Source: Flavisolibacter sp. | GTDB taxonomy: Bacteria; Bacteroidota; Bacteroidia; Chitinophagales; Chitinophagaceae | Length of the DNA: 34,119 nucleotides | Assembly: GCA_028288675.1 (NCBI GenBank) | Contig: JAQBNG010000139.1 | Span: 1-34,119, forward strand | Direction: 5' to 3' | Shown here: in pieces, positions 15,857 through 24,761 of the stretch | Numbering within the stretch: position 1 is the stretch's first letter | Layout of the letters: every line of letters starts with the position of its first letter | Position numbers and translations under genes: made by a program | Notes under the pieces: model-generated | What the model saw: the letters and a program-made list of their open reading frames with translations, nothing else | The model's database searches: none | What the model was told of the DNA's origin: nothing

Positions 15857-16925
15857 CAGTGTTAATAGCATCTAATAAACCATTGTTTGAAACATCGTGA
15901 GCAAGCTCCCAAAACATAATACCATTCAAGCCTTTCGCTACTACATAGTTTGCCTTTTCCGTTAAAGATCGCTTGTCATCGTAAGTAACAAACAAGCCTT
16001 TTGTCTTATTAAACAAATAAGGTGCCTTTGCTATACTGTCCCAGTGGTAAACAAATCCATCTTTCTTATTAAACGACTTTTCAAAATCTCTAAACCCAGC
16101 AGAACTTTTAAAATTTCCAGGCTGGTACAACCCATTGTTTATTTCCGGAACTGCTTCCCACACCCGTCCGTAAAAAGCTGCGCCTATAACAATTTTATTA
16201 GCAGGCACGCCTATTTTTAAAAGCGCGGTTATGGCATTATCAGCCGACTCTTTTTGGTGCTGTGTGGAATATAAAGCGGTATGATGACCGGTAGTTTTTG
16301 AATAACCATTCACAAGATCATAGCTCATTAAATTAACCCGGTCAACCATCTTCATCACCCTTTCCCATTCAATGGCTTCATCAATAAATTTTTGAAATCC
16401 CCCGGCGGCAAAACTTATTTCATTTTTATTTCCTAAGGCCGTTCGCAGATCTGCAATAAGTGCAGTAAAATTTTGCTTGTCCTCAGCCCTGAATGTATGG
16501 CCAGGATGACCTTCAATAGCAGGGTACTCCCAGTCAAGGTCTATTCCGTCAGAGTTAAAAAAGGTATTCAGTTCTTTAACGGAGGCAGCAAATTCTTTCC
16601 TGGCTGCATCAGTTAAAAAAACATCGGAGCAGGTAGCGCATCCACCCCAGCCGCCAAGGGAAAGCAACACCTTTAACTCAGGATTCTTTTGTTTTAAGCC
16701 AACCAGCTTTTGTATTCGCAATGTATCCATCTTGGTATCTACGCTAAGCCTGTTGCCTTTTAAATGACAAAAACTAAAAATGATATGGGTAAACTTTTGC
16801 GGATCGTACCGGTTTATCTGTGCTGTATCGCCTGCATAATATGCAGTAACAGTAAAATTGTTTTTTTGCGCATGGCTAAAGAGGGCAAAAGATAAGCTAA
16901 GGAGTAGGCAAGCTGTTTTCATCAT
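15840..16925 (-). CDS. Secreted GH18 chitinase
   Basis: 361 residues with a signal peptide (1-19, ending FSHA) and a single GH18 TIM barrel covering the rest. The catalytic DxxDxDxE motif is complete: DGIDLDWE, with D126, D129, D131 and the proton donor E133. Other family marks are the SLGGWGG strand (89-95), NLMSYDLVNGYS near 205 and the C-terminal GIMFWELAHD. No carbohydrate-binding module or type IX secretion tail is seen, so it probably acts in the periplasm or as a simple secreted enzyme on chitin oligomers. It starts at tandem ATG codons (MM); either is possible. It reads toward the sigma gene and overlaps it by 17 bases. With GH20 and SusCD it completes a chitin breakdown set. Confidence 0.95.
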   Translation of the reverse strand: MMKTACLLLSLSFALFSHAQKNNFTVTAYYAGDTAQINRYDPQKFTHIIFSFCHLKGNRLSVDTKMDTLRIQKLVGLKQKNPELKVLLSLGGWGGCATCSDVFLTDAARKEFAASVKELNTFFNSDGIDLDWEYPAIEGHPGHTFRAEDKQNFTALIADLRTALGNKNEISFAAGGFQKFIDEAIEWERVMKMVDRVNLMSYDLVNGYSKTTGHHTALYSTQHQKESADNAITALLKIGVPANKIVIGAAFYGRVWEAVPEINNGLYQPGNFKSSAGFRDFEKSFNKKDGFVYHWDSIAKAPYLFNKTKGLFVTYDDKRSLTEKANYVVAKGLNGIMFWELAHDVSNNGLLDAINTVRKVK

Positions 16926-17233
16926 TTGAAAAAGATTAACTGACGTATAGTGCTTGGAACTTAAATTTTGTAATGAAACTTCCCGGACTTTTACTTAACT
17001 CTTTTGTATTCACATGAAATCTATTAAGTGAATGGGCAATAAAGCTGAGTTTGAGGGAGAATATAAAATAGAAATACTATGTTTTGTATTGTTCAACTGT
17101 TCTTCAGTATATCGAATTAGCTAAGGGCTTCCCAAAAGGGAGCAAAAAAAATCCCTTTTATTCAATTTATCGTATGCTATACGTTGTATTGAATAAAGGG
17201 ATTTTTTAAAGAATAAGTTTTACGGGTTCATTG
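16926..17233. other. Gene-free spacer upstream of the GH18 gene
   Basis: About 308 bases between the GH18 start and the stop of the TonB-dependent receptor gene, holding the GH18 promoter region and the receptor's terminator (17143-17209). A smaller imperfect inverted repeat (GCTTCCC, four A, GGGAGC) lies at about 17127-17143. No coding sequence is evident. Confidence 0.5.
17143..17209 (-). terminator. Long hairpin with T-runs on both strands, ending the Oar-like receptor transcript
   Basis: Arms of 17 and 16 bases (17150-17166 and 17188-17203, differing by a single T) pair around a 21-base loop. An A-run precedes the left arm and a T-run follows the right arm, so it can work in either direction. 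The only gene running into it is the receptor at 17234-20410 on the minus strand. Confidence 0.8.
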
Positions 17234-20200
17234 TTAGAAGCTATATCGTACACCAAGCTGTATCTGGTACGGCTCACCGCCCGGGTTAGGCAGACCTGCT
17301 GTATTTACCCTGTAGTTAAATCTCTTATTAGCTGCATCGAAAGCAGGAACGGCAGGTGTTGTTCCTGACGCAGGAATGCCGGTTGCGTAAAGTGCCTGGT
17401 TGCCCAAATTATTGCTTACGCCTTTGTCTTTCTTAAGCAGATTAGCAAAGTTGAATATGTCAGCAGAAAACTCTATACTATGCTTTTTATAGATCCTCAA
17501 TTTTTTCGAAGCTCTTAAATCAATAAGGCCATAAAAGGCATTTATGCCGCCGTTTCTTTCAGCAATTTGTCCTAAACTTTTATTGATGTAATCCTTGATA
17601 CTTTGACTTGCATCAGGGTTGTTTAGGATGGCAGTAATTCCATCCCTGACATTTTGAGGGACAGCGGCATTTTTAGTATCAAAAATGAATGCGAGGTCAT
17701 TTGTATTTGAGACAAAGTCTGCATTTGTATTAGCACCTGATAACAAACTATAACGTGTTCCGCCAATTCCGGAGTAGCGAAAACCTATGCTTACGCCAAA
17801 GAACGTAGGCAATGAACCATAAACAACTACTTTATGCTTAAATTGATTATCGGAATAACTCATCCGGCTTAAATCCCTTGGATCATCTCTTACAGGCAAA
17901 GCAAGAGTAGCAGTGTTTGCGACATTGCCATTATAGGAGGTATTATCCCTGGTATCGTTGCGTGTATAGCTAAAAGATATATCGCCATCTTTTAAATATT
18001 GCCAGGTCCCATCAATAACAATTGCAAAATTATTTACTTTGCCCAGGCTTGTCAATTCCAATACACGGCCTAAGTTTTTGCTTATTCGTCCTTGCTGCCA
18101 ATCACCGGCACCATTGGTTGGCATAGTGTTTAGAGGAACAAACACGCCGCGGTCACCTTCGTTTGGTAAGGTGAAAAAAGGAGTGGTAGCCATATTACGG
18201 TCTACGTAGGTATAGTTATGCCTTCCTAATGTAGCATAACCGCTAATGCCCATTCTAAACTTGGCAGTAAAATAGTGACTATAAGTAATGTTAGCCTTAT
18301 ACATTACAGGTACCCTTGCATCTGCCCCGGTAAAATTAATTGTGGGTACTTGAAATTCAGCAAGCGTAGGAGTTTTGGAAGGATCGGCACGATACGCATT
18401 AAAATCAACAGCAGGTATATTAGGTGATCTTATATCAACGGTAGCAAGGTGCTTACCATCGAACGTAAGATTATTTATAAGCATGTAGTTATTAATATCG
18501 GAAGCAAAAACACCACCTCCCAACCGGATAAAATCAGTATGCTTTTCATTTACATCCCATGTAAATTGGAAACGAGGTTGTATGATGGAAGACGTAATCC
18601 TGTTATCAGTACGCAACTTAAGCTCGTCGAACACCTTTTGGTTTAAAGGAGCAGATGGGTAATGGGAATAATCATAACGCAAGCCCGCAGTAAGCTCTAA
18701 ACCCTTTGCAAGTGTAGTTTGCATTTGTGCGTACAAGCCTATGTTTTGAATGCTGCCTTTCACACTTATATCTTTCATAAGCGGCACCTCCCGATAAAAC
18801 CTGTATGGGTTATTAGCTTCAAATGCGGCAAGACTGATATAGTGAAAACGGCCATTTACCTCACTTCCATATACTGAAAGAGAATGAGTGTTCATTACAT
18901 CAATACCAAAAGTATACCTGATCTTATTGGTGTTATAATACAAATTATTAACCAATTGAACTACGTTGTTCGTAAAACCTTCCTGGGCAAACCTGTGGCC
19001 ACCAATCTGTATATTAGTTGTTCTTGTGGCACCATTGATAGTTGATGCAACATTTTCTACAATTGCTCTTGGTATATTAGCTGAAGGCAAATCATCTCCA
19101 GGCTCGCTTGACTGGTATGTATACAGGTGTTGTATTTTCAGTTCGTTAGTGATACGTGGATTAATTGACGTACGTAGGGTTGCCAGTAAACTGTTGTCTC
19201 TGTTAAAGTCATTTCCTGTAGACTCGTATAAATTGATAGCCGTATTATCTGTCAGGCCCAATTTATTTCTGTCATTTGTGTAGTTATTACGAATCGTTAG
19301 CAAATTCTTACTGTTGATCTGCCAGTCCAACCGTGCAAAAGCAGCATCCGAACCCCGGCTTTTATCAAAAGATCCAAACTGTGGTTTAGCGGAAACTCCA
19401 TACTTGGTGCGGGCAATATTTACAAAATTTTCAAGTGTAGCTTTTGTGGTGTTGAACCTGTTTTCATCTGCCGGCGATTGAACATCGGCAATAACTAATG
19501 ACCTGCTATCCTGCTGATGGTCTAATGCTACAAAAAAATGGAGTTTGTCTTTAATAATTGGACCGCCTAATGCAAATCCAAACTGGTTTGTCGAATAATT
19601 GTTATTGCGTATGTTACCTCTTATATCATACTTGCTTGCTAACCAGTCGGCTCGGGTATACATAAAAACACTTCCGCTTAAAGTGTTTGTTCCGGACTTG
19701 GTAACAGCGCTTACAGTACCACCACCACTACGGCCAAACGTAACATCATATTGGTTGGTAACTACCTTGAATTCACGTACGGCTTCTATCGAAATTGAAT
19801 ATGGTGCGCCGCTACGACTTGTAGTTGAACCAGCAGAGGTAGGGTTCTTCGCATTCATACCATCTATGGTATAATTCGTAGAAGATCCTAACTGGCCACC
19901 TATACTGCCCCCACGGCTTAGAGGAGAAAGATCCATCAGCGTAGTGAAATTGCGGCCGTTAACAGGCAGCACGGTCATTGTACGGGCCGAAATGGCTGTG
20001 GCAGCGCCGATATATTCTATCTTATTTTTTAGACCTGATGCAACTACCTGTATTACCTGAAGTGCATTTTCCCTGGTCTGCATTCTAATTTCAACTTTTA
20101 CTGCATCACCCTGGTTAAGTGTATAACCACTTAGCTTTTGCTCTCCATACCCAACATAGGTAGCGCTTACTGTATAAGGGCCTCCGAGTGGAAGTTCTTT

Positions 20201-20410
20201 AAAAATAAATTCACCTTGGGCGTTGGTTAAAGTTTTAGTGGTGAATCCGGTTGATTCATTTCTAATTGTGACGGATGCACCAACCTGCGACTTTCCTTCA
20301 ACGTTTAAAACTGACCCGTAGATTGAGGCCTGTGTTGTTTGAGAAAGAAGTTTCTGAGTGCTGAAAAGACATAATAATAAAAAGATGCGGCAGCAGATAG
20401 TTTTAAGCAT
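17234..20410 (-). CDS. Oar-like TonB-dependent outer-membrane receptor
   Basis: 1058 residues with a signal peptide (1-24, ending LLSQ), an N-terminal carboxypeptidase-regulatory-like domain (about 27-112, ASIYGSVLNVEGKSQVGASV) and a plug (about 125-260, with VLPVNGRNFTTLMDLSPL, TNYTIDGMNAKNPTS and FGRSGGGTVSAVTKSGTN). A long beta barrel follows, ending YQIQLGVRYSF. The plug phrases GRNF and FGRSGGG are typical of the Oar/CirA-like TonB-dependent receptors with a regulatory domain, not of SusC. No susD follows, so it is unlikely to be a glycan SusCD pair; peptides, proteins or other ligands are possible. It stands alone between a terminator (17143-17209) and a gene-poor stretch. Its start region shares a short leader motif with the SusC gene at 31300. 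Confidence 0.9.
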   Translation of the reverse strand: MLKTICCRIFLLLCLFSTQKLLSQTTQASIYGSVLNVEGKSQVGASVTIRNESTGFTTKTLTNAQGEFIFKELPLGGPYTVSATYVGYGEQKLSGYTLNQGDAVKVEIRMQTRENALQVIQVVASGLKNKIEYIGAATAISARTMTVLPVNGRNFTTLMDLSPLSRGGSIGGQLGSSTNYTIDGMNAKNPTSAGSTTSRSGAPYSISIEAVREFKVVTNQYDVTFGRSGGGTVSAVTKSGTNTLSGSVFMYTRADWLASKYDIRGNIRNNNYSTNQFGFALGGPIIKDKLHFFVALDHQQDSRSLVIADVQSPADENRFNTTKATLENFVNIARTKYGVSAKPQFGSFDKSRGSDAAFARLDWQINSKNLLTIRNNYTNDRNKLGLTDNTAINLYESTGNDFNRDNSLLATLRTSINPRITNELKIQHLYTYQSSEPGDDLPSANIPRAIVENVASTINGATRTTNIQIGGHRFAQEGFTNNVVQLVNNLYYNTNKIRYTFGIDVMNTHSLSVYGSEVNGRFHYISLAAFEANNPYRFYREVPLMKDISVKGSIQNIGLYAQMQTTLAKGLELTAGLRYDYSHYPSAPLNQKVFDELKLRTDNRITSSIIQPRFQFTWDVNEKHTDFIRLGGGVFASDINNYMLINNLTFDGKHLATVDIRSPNIPAVDFNAYRADPSKTPTLAEFQVPTINFTGADARVPVMYKANITYSHYFTAKFRMGISGYATLGRHNYTYVDRNMATTPFFTLPNEGDRGVFVPLNTMPTNGAGDWQQGRISKNLGRVLELTSLGKVNNFAIVIDGTWQYLKDGDISFSYTRNDTRDNTSYNGNVANTATLALPVRDDPRDLSRMSYSDNQFKHKVVVYGSLPTFFGVSIGFRYSGIGGTRYSLLSGANTNADFVSNTNDLAFIFDTKNAAVPQNVRDGITAILNNPDASQSIKDYINKSLGQIAERNGGINAFYGLIDLRASKKLRIYKKHSIEFSADIFNFANLLKKDKGVSNNLGNQALYATGIPASGTTPAVPAFDAANKRFNYRVNTAGLPNPGGEPYQIQLGVRYSF

Positions 20411-20602
20411 AGCAATTGTTTTCGTTTATTAATAAAAATTAAGCTTTAAAAACAACTTCAACAAATCATAATATTAGATAATGTTTTTCCTGATTTAATT
20501 TGTTCAGAAATCATTTGAATTTACATTATCATAAAATGATTATCTCGTACACACGATTCTTACATGCGTGGTTCACTTATAACTTAACGGACTCTTGTTA
20601 AT

Positions 20603-20860
20603 CTACACGTTACTTATCACTTTATCATTTAGTATTTGTACAGACCCATACAATATACCATCTTCAAAACCATCCTTCAAACGGGGTGTTATTCCAAAAC
20701 TATAATTCCTTTTTGAATAGATATGCATGCCGGCATACACGTCATTTCTATTTAGAGATTCATAAAATTTGATACCGTTTGCAACGGGTACAACTTTATC
20801 ATCACCTGCATGAACCAGGAAAGTTGGTGGAGTTTTTGAATTGTTGGTTAGTATAGCCAT
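20603..20860 (-). pseudogene. C-terminal remnant of an alpha/beta-hydrolase (esterase/lipase-like)
   Basis: An 85-codon frame whose first half matches the C-terminal part of BD-FAE/acetyl-xylan-esterase-like alpha/beta hydrolases: TPPTFLVHAGDDKVVPVANG contains the acid-residue region of the catalytic triad (HAGDDKVVP). The whole N-terminal part, including the oxyanion HGG and the nucleophile GxSxG, is missing. The position where such proteins have the catalytic His (family form SKGGHGFG) reads SKRNYSFG, so the His has become Tyr and a Gly Ser, both explained by single transitions. The last 25 residues do not resemble the family. It is almost certainly a decaying fragment, left of the ThuA gene and perhaps once part of that sugar locus. 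Confidence 0.75.
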
Positions 20861-21166
20861 CGTTTGAACGTTAATTAATAGTTGGCGGAGTTAGCATAAG
20901 CTATGCTGTTATAATTTATGACACTATAATTTAATGATTCGCGTAACAGCGTAAATACTCAACTGTAACGATTGATATGTTTTAAAGTAGGCGATTGTTT
21001 TAGGAGCCTAAAGCAAAATTTGCCTCACCATTTCAACATTGTAATCAAAACTTTAATCCTGGAAATTTGTAACCCAGGCCCCATTGCTTTGAGAATTTGG
21101 CAGCCTTTAATATGCAGTCTTGGCAAGAAAAAACCGGTTCTCTCAATTGCCTTATGATTTCTTTTT
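20861..21166. other. Gene-free spacer
   Basis: 306 bases between the hydrolase remnant and the ThuA stop. The missing N-terminal part of the hydrolase is not readable here in any frame I checked. No clear terminator for the ThuA operon was found. Confidence 0.4.
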
Positions 21167-22006
21167 TTATCGCAGTGGCGTATCTCTTGAATCTGCGTAA
21201 GCTTTACTATAGTCCAGCTTTTTAACCTGGCTGGCTACAAAACGAATTCCTCCCAAAATATGCTTAACATAAAGCGGATCAGCATAGTCTTTTTTGTCAT
21301 GCCCCAACGTTGTAAACCAGGTGTGGCCGCCATCAAAATAGTTGGTCCATGCAGCAGGATATAACTCAGAAAAGGTACCTGCATTCTTTAGTATCAGGTT
21401 ACGTTGCGTTGTATCGGCAGCATTTAAAGAAGTAATGTCCATTGCCAATATTGTTTTAGTTCCCGGATATAATTCTTTAGCAAAATAAAATTCATCTTCT
21501 TTCTCCCACTCTTTTGGCAAACCTTGCATGGAAGGATGTGCGGCATCAATAACCTTCACTTTAAATTTTTGAAATTTTGCGTGCCATGCAAAGGTCCCTC
21601 CCATCATGTTTTTAAACCACTTCCAGTTACGCTCAGTGCCGGTAACAGAATGTATACCCACAAAGCCGCCACCTGCTTCTATATAATGCCTGAAGGCAAG
21701 GCGCTGTACATCTGTATCAAATACATCGTTGTTGGTACTTGGAAAGATCAGCATCGTATATTGCTTTAGACTTTCTTCTGTCATAACCGAAGCATCTGCA
21801 GAAGTATCTACTTTAAAACCATTTTCAGTTGCAAGCTTTTGAATGGAAGCTACCGCACTTGGTATATTATCATGCACATACCCTTTTCCATTTTTTGTAT
21901 AGACCAATACTTTTACTTTTTTCCAGTTGACATTATCCTGCGAATACACATTCACAGAAAGTAGTAAAAAGAAGATGCCGGAAAGTATGGCTGTAACTAT
22001 TTTCAT
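21167..22006 (-). CDS. Exported ThuA-domain protein
   Basis: 279 residues with a signal peptide (1-22, ending NVYSQ) and a ThuA-like domain (class I glutamine amidotransferase-like fold) over about 30-260. Family phrases are KVLVYTKNGKGYVHDNIPSA at the first strand, GGGFVGIHSVTG after the central strand, and GHTWFTTLGHDKKDYADPLY near the end. ThuA proteins lack the classical amidotransferase Cys; in rhizobia ThuA acts with the oxidoreductase ThuB in trehalose use through 3-keto intermediates. Here it is the last gene of a minus-strand series after DUF6807 (23-base gap) and two Gfo/Idh/MocA oxidoreductases. That places it in an exported oxidative sugar pathway. Its reaction cannot be assigned from sequence. 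Confidence 0.9.
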   Translation of the reverse strand: MKIVTAILSGIFFLLLSVNVYSQDNVNWKKVKVLVYTKNGKGYVHDNIPSAVASIQKLATENGFKVDTSADASVMTEESLKQYTMLIFPSTNNDVFDTDVQRLAFRHYIEAGGGFVGIHSVTGTERNWKWFKNMMGGTFAWHAKFQKFKVKVIDAAHPSMQGLPKEWEKEDEFYFAKELYPGTKTILAMDITSLNAADTTQRNLILKNAGTFSELYPAAWTNYFDGGHTWFTTLGHDKKDYADPLYVKHILGGIRFVASQVKKLDYSKAYADSRDTPLR

Positions 22007-22029
22007 TATAATTTTTTGTTGATGAATTC

Positions 22030-23277
22030 TTACTGTTTATTTAGTTTAACAGTGATGGCCGGCGGTTGCGCAAAGTTTTGCCAGGCAATCTCGGCCTGTT
22101 CTTTTGAAAAGGCATCATTGAAAACAAGCAAGCGATATTTAAGCACGTATTCGGTACCCGGTTCAAGCAACCAGTTCTTATTTTTTGTGGGAGAAAAATT
22201 GAGGAATACATCGCCCCGGCCGTTCATATCTTCTGGCCATACCCGTAATGGTTCGGGATAGTTATAGTTTGTAGGATATGACATCATAACCAGACCTGCA
22301 TGATCGTTATTTACAGCTCCCTGAACCATACACCATCTCGCTGTGCTACCATCTGCTTCTTTGCGGTTTTTACCCTCAGATGTTATGATCAAACTATTGT
22401 CTTTATTCCATTCCTTTGTTGCCCTTATCCCTAAGCCACCATAACGATATTCAAGAAGCAAAACCGCGCTTTCAGTAGCAGGTACCAACTGAATGGTAAT
22501 GTCAGCAATGTAATAATCCTGAGCAGCCGCAGGCTGGTAAATCTTCACAGACTGCACTTCATTGATAGCCACTTTTTCGCTGCCATCTTTTCTAAAAACT
22601 ACGTGTTGATGCAACGCCTTAAAACCGGCAAATACATCGCCACTTGTGGTAGATGCAAAATTGGCAAACCGAACGGTTCCCTGCTTCGTCGCAAGGTTCC
22701 AGAAGTCAACCGAATCACCTTCGAAAAGTACTTCCGTCCACGGATTCCATAATCCCCAGTGATGATAGTGGTCGGGCGCATTGATGCGGGTAAGCTCCTG
22801 CCCCCGCGGTGACCATAACGGATGTATAAACCCACTTCTTTTATAAACGGTGTCAACTCCTTGTGGAGGGTAGATAGTTTTGTAATTGTAACGAAGCAGG
22901 TTGTTGGTGCTATTGCTGATTGTCAGGAAACCGTTAACGGCGACAGCTTTTATATGATTTGTACTTTTAAAAGGCACACCTTTACTAAGCTGAAAAATGC
23001 GTTTGGTACTTTTGGTTTGCGGTATAATCCAGTTTAATATTCTCCTATCATTATATTCTACCTGGTAAGGAATTGAAGTTTTGATAGTACCAGTCAATTC
23101 TACCAATTGTAAAACACTGTCAGGTAAAAGGGTTATTGCATCCAGATCAACTTTTACCGGAACAGAAAGTTTGCCGTTATCTTTCAAATTCACTTCAAGC
23201 GTTGCTAAAACCTGTGAGCTTACATATCCTGAAATAAATACAATAGATAACAGAACAAGGGCTAATTTTTTTTTCAT
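22030..23277 (-). CDS. Exported DUF6807 (PmoA-like) protein
   Basis: 415 residues with a signal peptide (about 1-22). The body matches the DUF6807 family, often labelled PmoA family although there is no evidence for methane oxidation. Typical parts are SGFIHPLWSPRGQELTR, the His-rich PDHYHHWGLWNPWTEVLFEG, the NHDHAG-like VNNDHAGLVMMSYPTNYNYP and a final section with RVWPEDMNGRGDVFLNFSP. The clustered histidines could form a metal or substrate site. The family commonly sits beside Gfo/Idh/MocA dehydrogenases and ThuA proteins, as here, which suggests a role in sugar or glycoside turnover. The start is nine bases after the upstream oxidoreductase stop, so translation is probably coupled. The reaction is unknown. 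Confidence 0.85.
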   Translation of the reverse strand: MKKKLALVLLSIVFISGYVSSQVLATLEVNLKDNGKLSVPVKVDLDAITLLPDSVLQLVELTGTIKTSIPYQVEYNDRRILNWIIPQTKSTKRIFQLSKGVPFKSTNHIKAVAVNGFLTISNSTNNLLRYNYKTIYPPQGVDTVYKRSGFIHPLWSPRGQELTRINAPDHYHHWGLWNPWTEVLFEGDSVDFWNLATKQGTVRFANFASTTSGDVFAGFKALHQHVVFRKDGSEKVAINEVQSVKIYQPAAAQDYYIADITIQLVPATESAVLLLEYRYGGLGIRATKEWNKDNSLIITSEGKNRKEADGSTARWCMVQGAVNNDHAGLVMMSYPTNYNYPEPLRVWPEDMNGRGDVFLNFSPTKNKNWLLEPGTEYVLKYRLLVFNDAFSKEQAEIAWQNFAQPPAITVKLNKQ

Positions 23278-23286
23278 GATATGGAA

Positions 23287-24687
23287 TTACTGTGAACTGT
23301 TTTTTGCCTGCATAGCCATTTGGAGAGCAGCCGTGGTAGTGTAGTATTTAGCTATCATATTAGGCACTTCCCATACGGGTAAGCGGCCTTCTTTATAATA
23401 TTGAAGGAACTTTTCCATAACCCTTGCAAAGTGTGACTCATGTCCTTCATTATACTTTTCGGGAATGGTTACCTTCCATCCTGCGGCATTTTTCTCAATG
23501 CCAACGCCAGGGTATTTCGCCTGTATAGATTTTAACTGCTCTTCTAACGCATTCGCATAAGAAGCGTCATTACCATCTATTGGCTCGATATACAAAGCAG
23601 GCTTATAATTTTGATCGGCACCCTGCCTGATGATAAGGTTAGCTTTTGTGCCACGCATAATTGAATAGTGCGTATCACCTGCGCCTTTGGGTGCTTTGTA
23701 AGCCCAACGCACTGAAACTTTTGCATGCACTCCTTTTATCTCGTAATTTATTTCTCCATTGCTATACACGTTAAGAATGCTGTCTTTCACCACATTTTTT
23801 TTCAAATAATCCGGGAAGGCATTCAGTTTGGTTAGCGCATTAAATTGAGATGAAGAAATGTCTGTAGCCCACCTCCTTGCTGATGTAAGCTTAATGTCCT
23901 TTGTGTAATCAATAATTTTTCCGGGAAAACATTCCCACTGTACAAGGTCAACAAGGTGCGTAGTTACATCAACTATTCCTTCACCTTCCTGGGTTACATC
24001 CATAAACCAGGGTGGCCGTTGAAGTACACTTCCTGAAACGTATTTATAAAAATGATGAACGCTTTCTTTTGTAACAGCGGGGTTTTCAGGAGTGCCCTTT
24101 TCTAATTGGCCAAACACTTGTGGCAGTAAGGAGAGTTCACGTTGTAAAATAGTAGTGATCTCGTAGCGTTCGGTCATGATGTCGTAGACCAATACATTTC
24201 TTTTTGCCGCAACCCCAAATGCCGATTTAAGCAATTCAAAATTCTTTTTATCAATAGCCATGGGTTTATCGGCCAGTACATTAAAGCCGGCGTTGATAGC
24301 TTTGAAAATGTATTCTGTTTTCTTTTTATTATTACCTGCCATCACCACAACATTGCCTTTCTTTTGCCCTAGCATTTTTTCAAGAAAATCATTACCCGTA
24401 TAAACTTCTTCTTGCCATTTTGTGGGATCATCGCTACGGCTGTTGTACGCATTTATTTTATCAATATGTTGTTGCACATCGGGTCCACCAGGGGCATATA
24501 CATACACTGTGGGGTCCACTTCTTTATACATTGCTTTTTGTACTAACGCTGCATGAAAATGGCCGGGATCAAGGGTTACAAGTCTTACTTTATCGCTTGC
24601 AGCATTTGTTTTTTTTGCCGACGATTGCGCCTTGCTACTTATGTTCATTACTATAATGCTTGCTAATAAAAGGTAGGTTCTTTTCAA
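23287..24687 (-). CDS. Exported Gfo/Idh/MocA-family oxidoreductase, Oxidoreduct_C type
   Basis: 466 residues with a Sec-type signal peptide (1-20, ending SSKA). The N-terminal nucleotide-binding-like domain begins VRLVTLDPGHFHAALVQKAM rather than with the glycine-rich GxGxxG, as is usual for the Bacteroidota subgroup carrying a putative oxidoreductase C-terminal domain. The catalytic Lys-Pro dipeptide is present in NVLADKPMAI (K141-P142). The C-terminal alpha/beta domain (about 165-440) includes EGEGIVDVTTHLVDLVQWEC. Family members use tightly bound NAD(P) to oxidise or reduce sugar hydroxyls. The altered glycine motif means cofactor use here is uncertain. It sits between another Gfo/Idh/MocA gene (74-base gap) and DUF6807 (9-base gap). 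Confidence 0.88.
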   Translation of the reverse strand: MKRTYLLLASIIVMNISSKAQSSAKKTNAASDKVRLVTLDPGHFHAALVQKAMYKEVDPTVYVYAPGGPDVQQHIDKINAYNSRSDDPTKWQEEVYTGNDFLEKMLGQKKGNVVVMAGNNKKKTEYIFKAINAGFNVLADKPMAIDKKNFELLKSAFGVAAKRNVLVYDIMTERYEITTILQRELSLLPQVFGQLEKGTPENPAVTKESVHHFYKYVSGSVLQRPPWFMDVTQEGEGIVDVTTHLVDLVQWECFPGKIIDYTKDIKLTSARRWATDISSSQFNALTKLNAFPDYLKKNVVKDSILNVYSNGEINYEIKGVHAKVSVRWAYKAPKGAGDTHYSIMRGTKANLIIRQGADQNYKPALYIEPIDGNDASYANALEEQLKSIQAKYPGVGIEKNAAGWKVTIPEKYNEGHESHFARVMEKFLQYYKEGRLPVWEVPNMIAKYYTTTAALQMAMQAKNSSQ

Positions 24688-24706
24688 AATGATAAGAATT
24701 GAATTC

Positions 24707-24725
24707 GCTTAGTTAAGCACTAAGC
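24707..24725. repeat. Short inverted repeat between the two oxidoreductase genes
   Basis: Seven-base arms GCTTAGT (24707-24713) and ACTAAGC (24719-24725) with a five-base loop, in the 74-base gap just upstream of the 24687 start. There is no T-run on the minus strand, so it is not a typical terminator. It may be an mRNA hairpin or operator, or chance. Confidence 0.3.
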
Positions 24726-24761
24726 TTTTAAAATAATATAGGTACAAGTTATAGTGGCCAA

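Noticed and set aside
20972-21157. Plus-strand open frame of 61 codons in the spacer left of the ThuA gene
   Set aside because: Composition is not protein-like and no homology is recognised; most likely chance.
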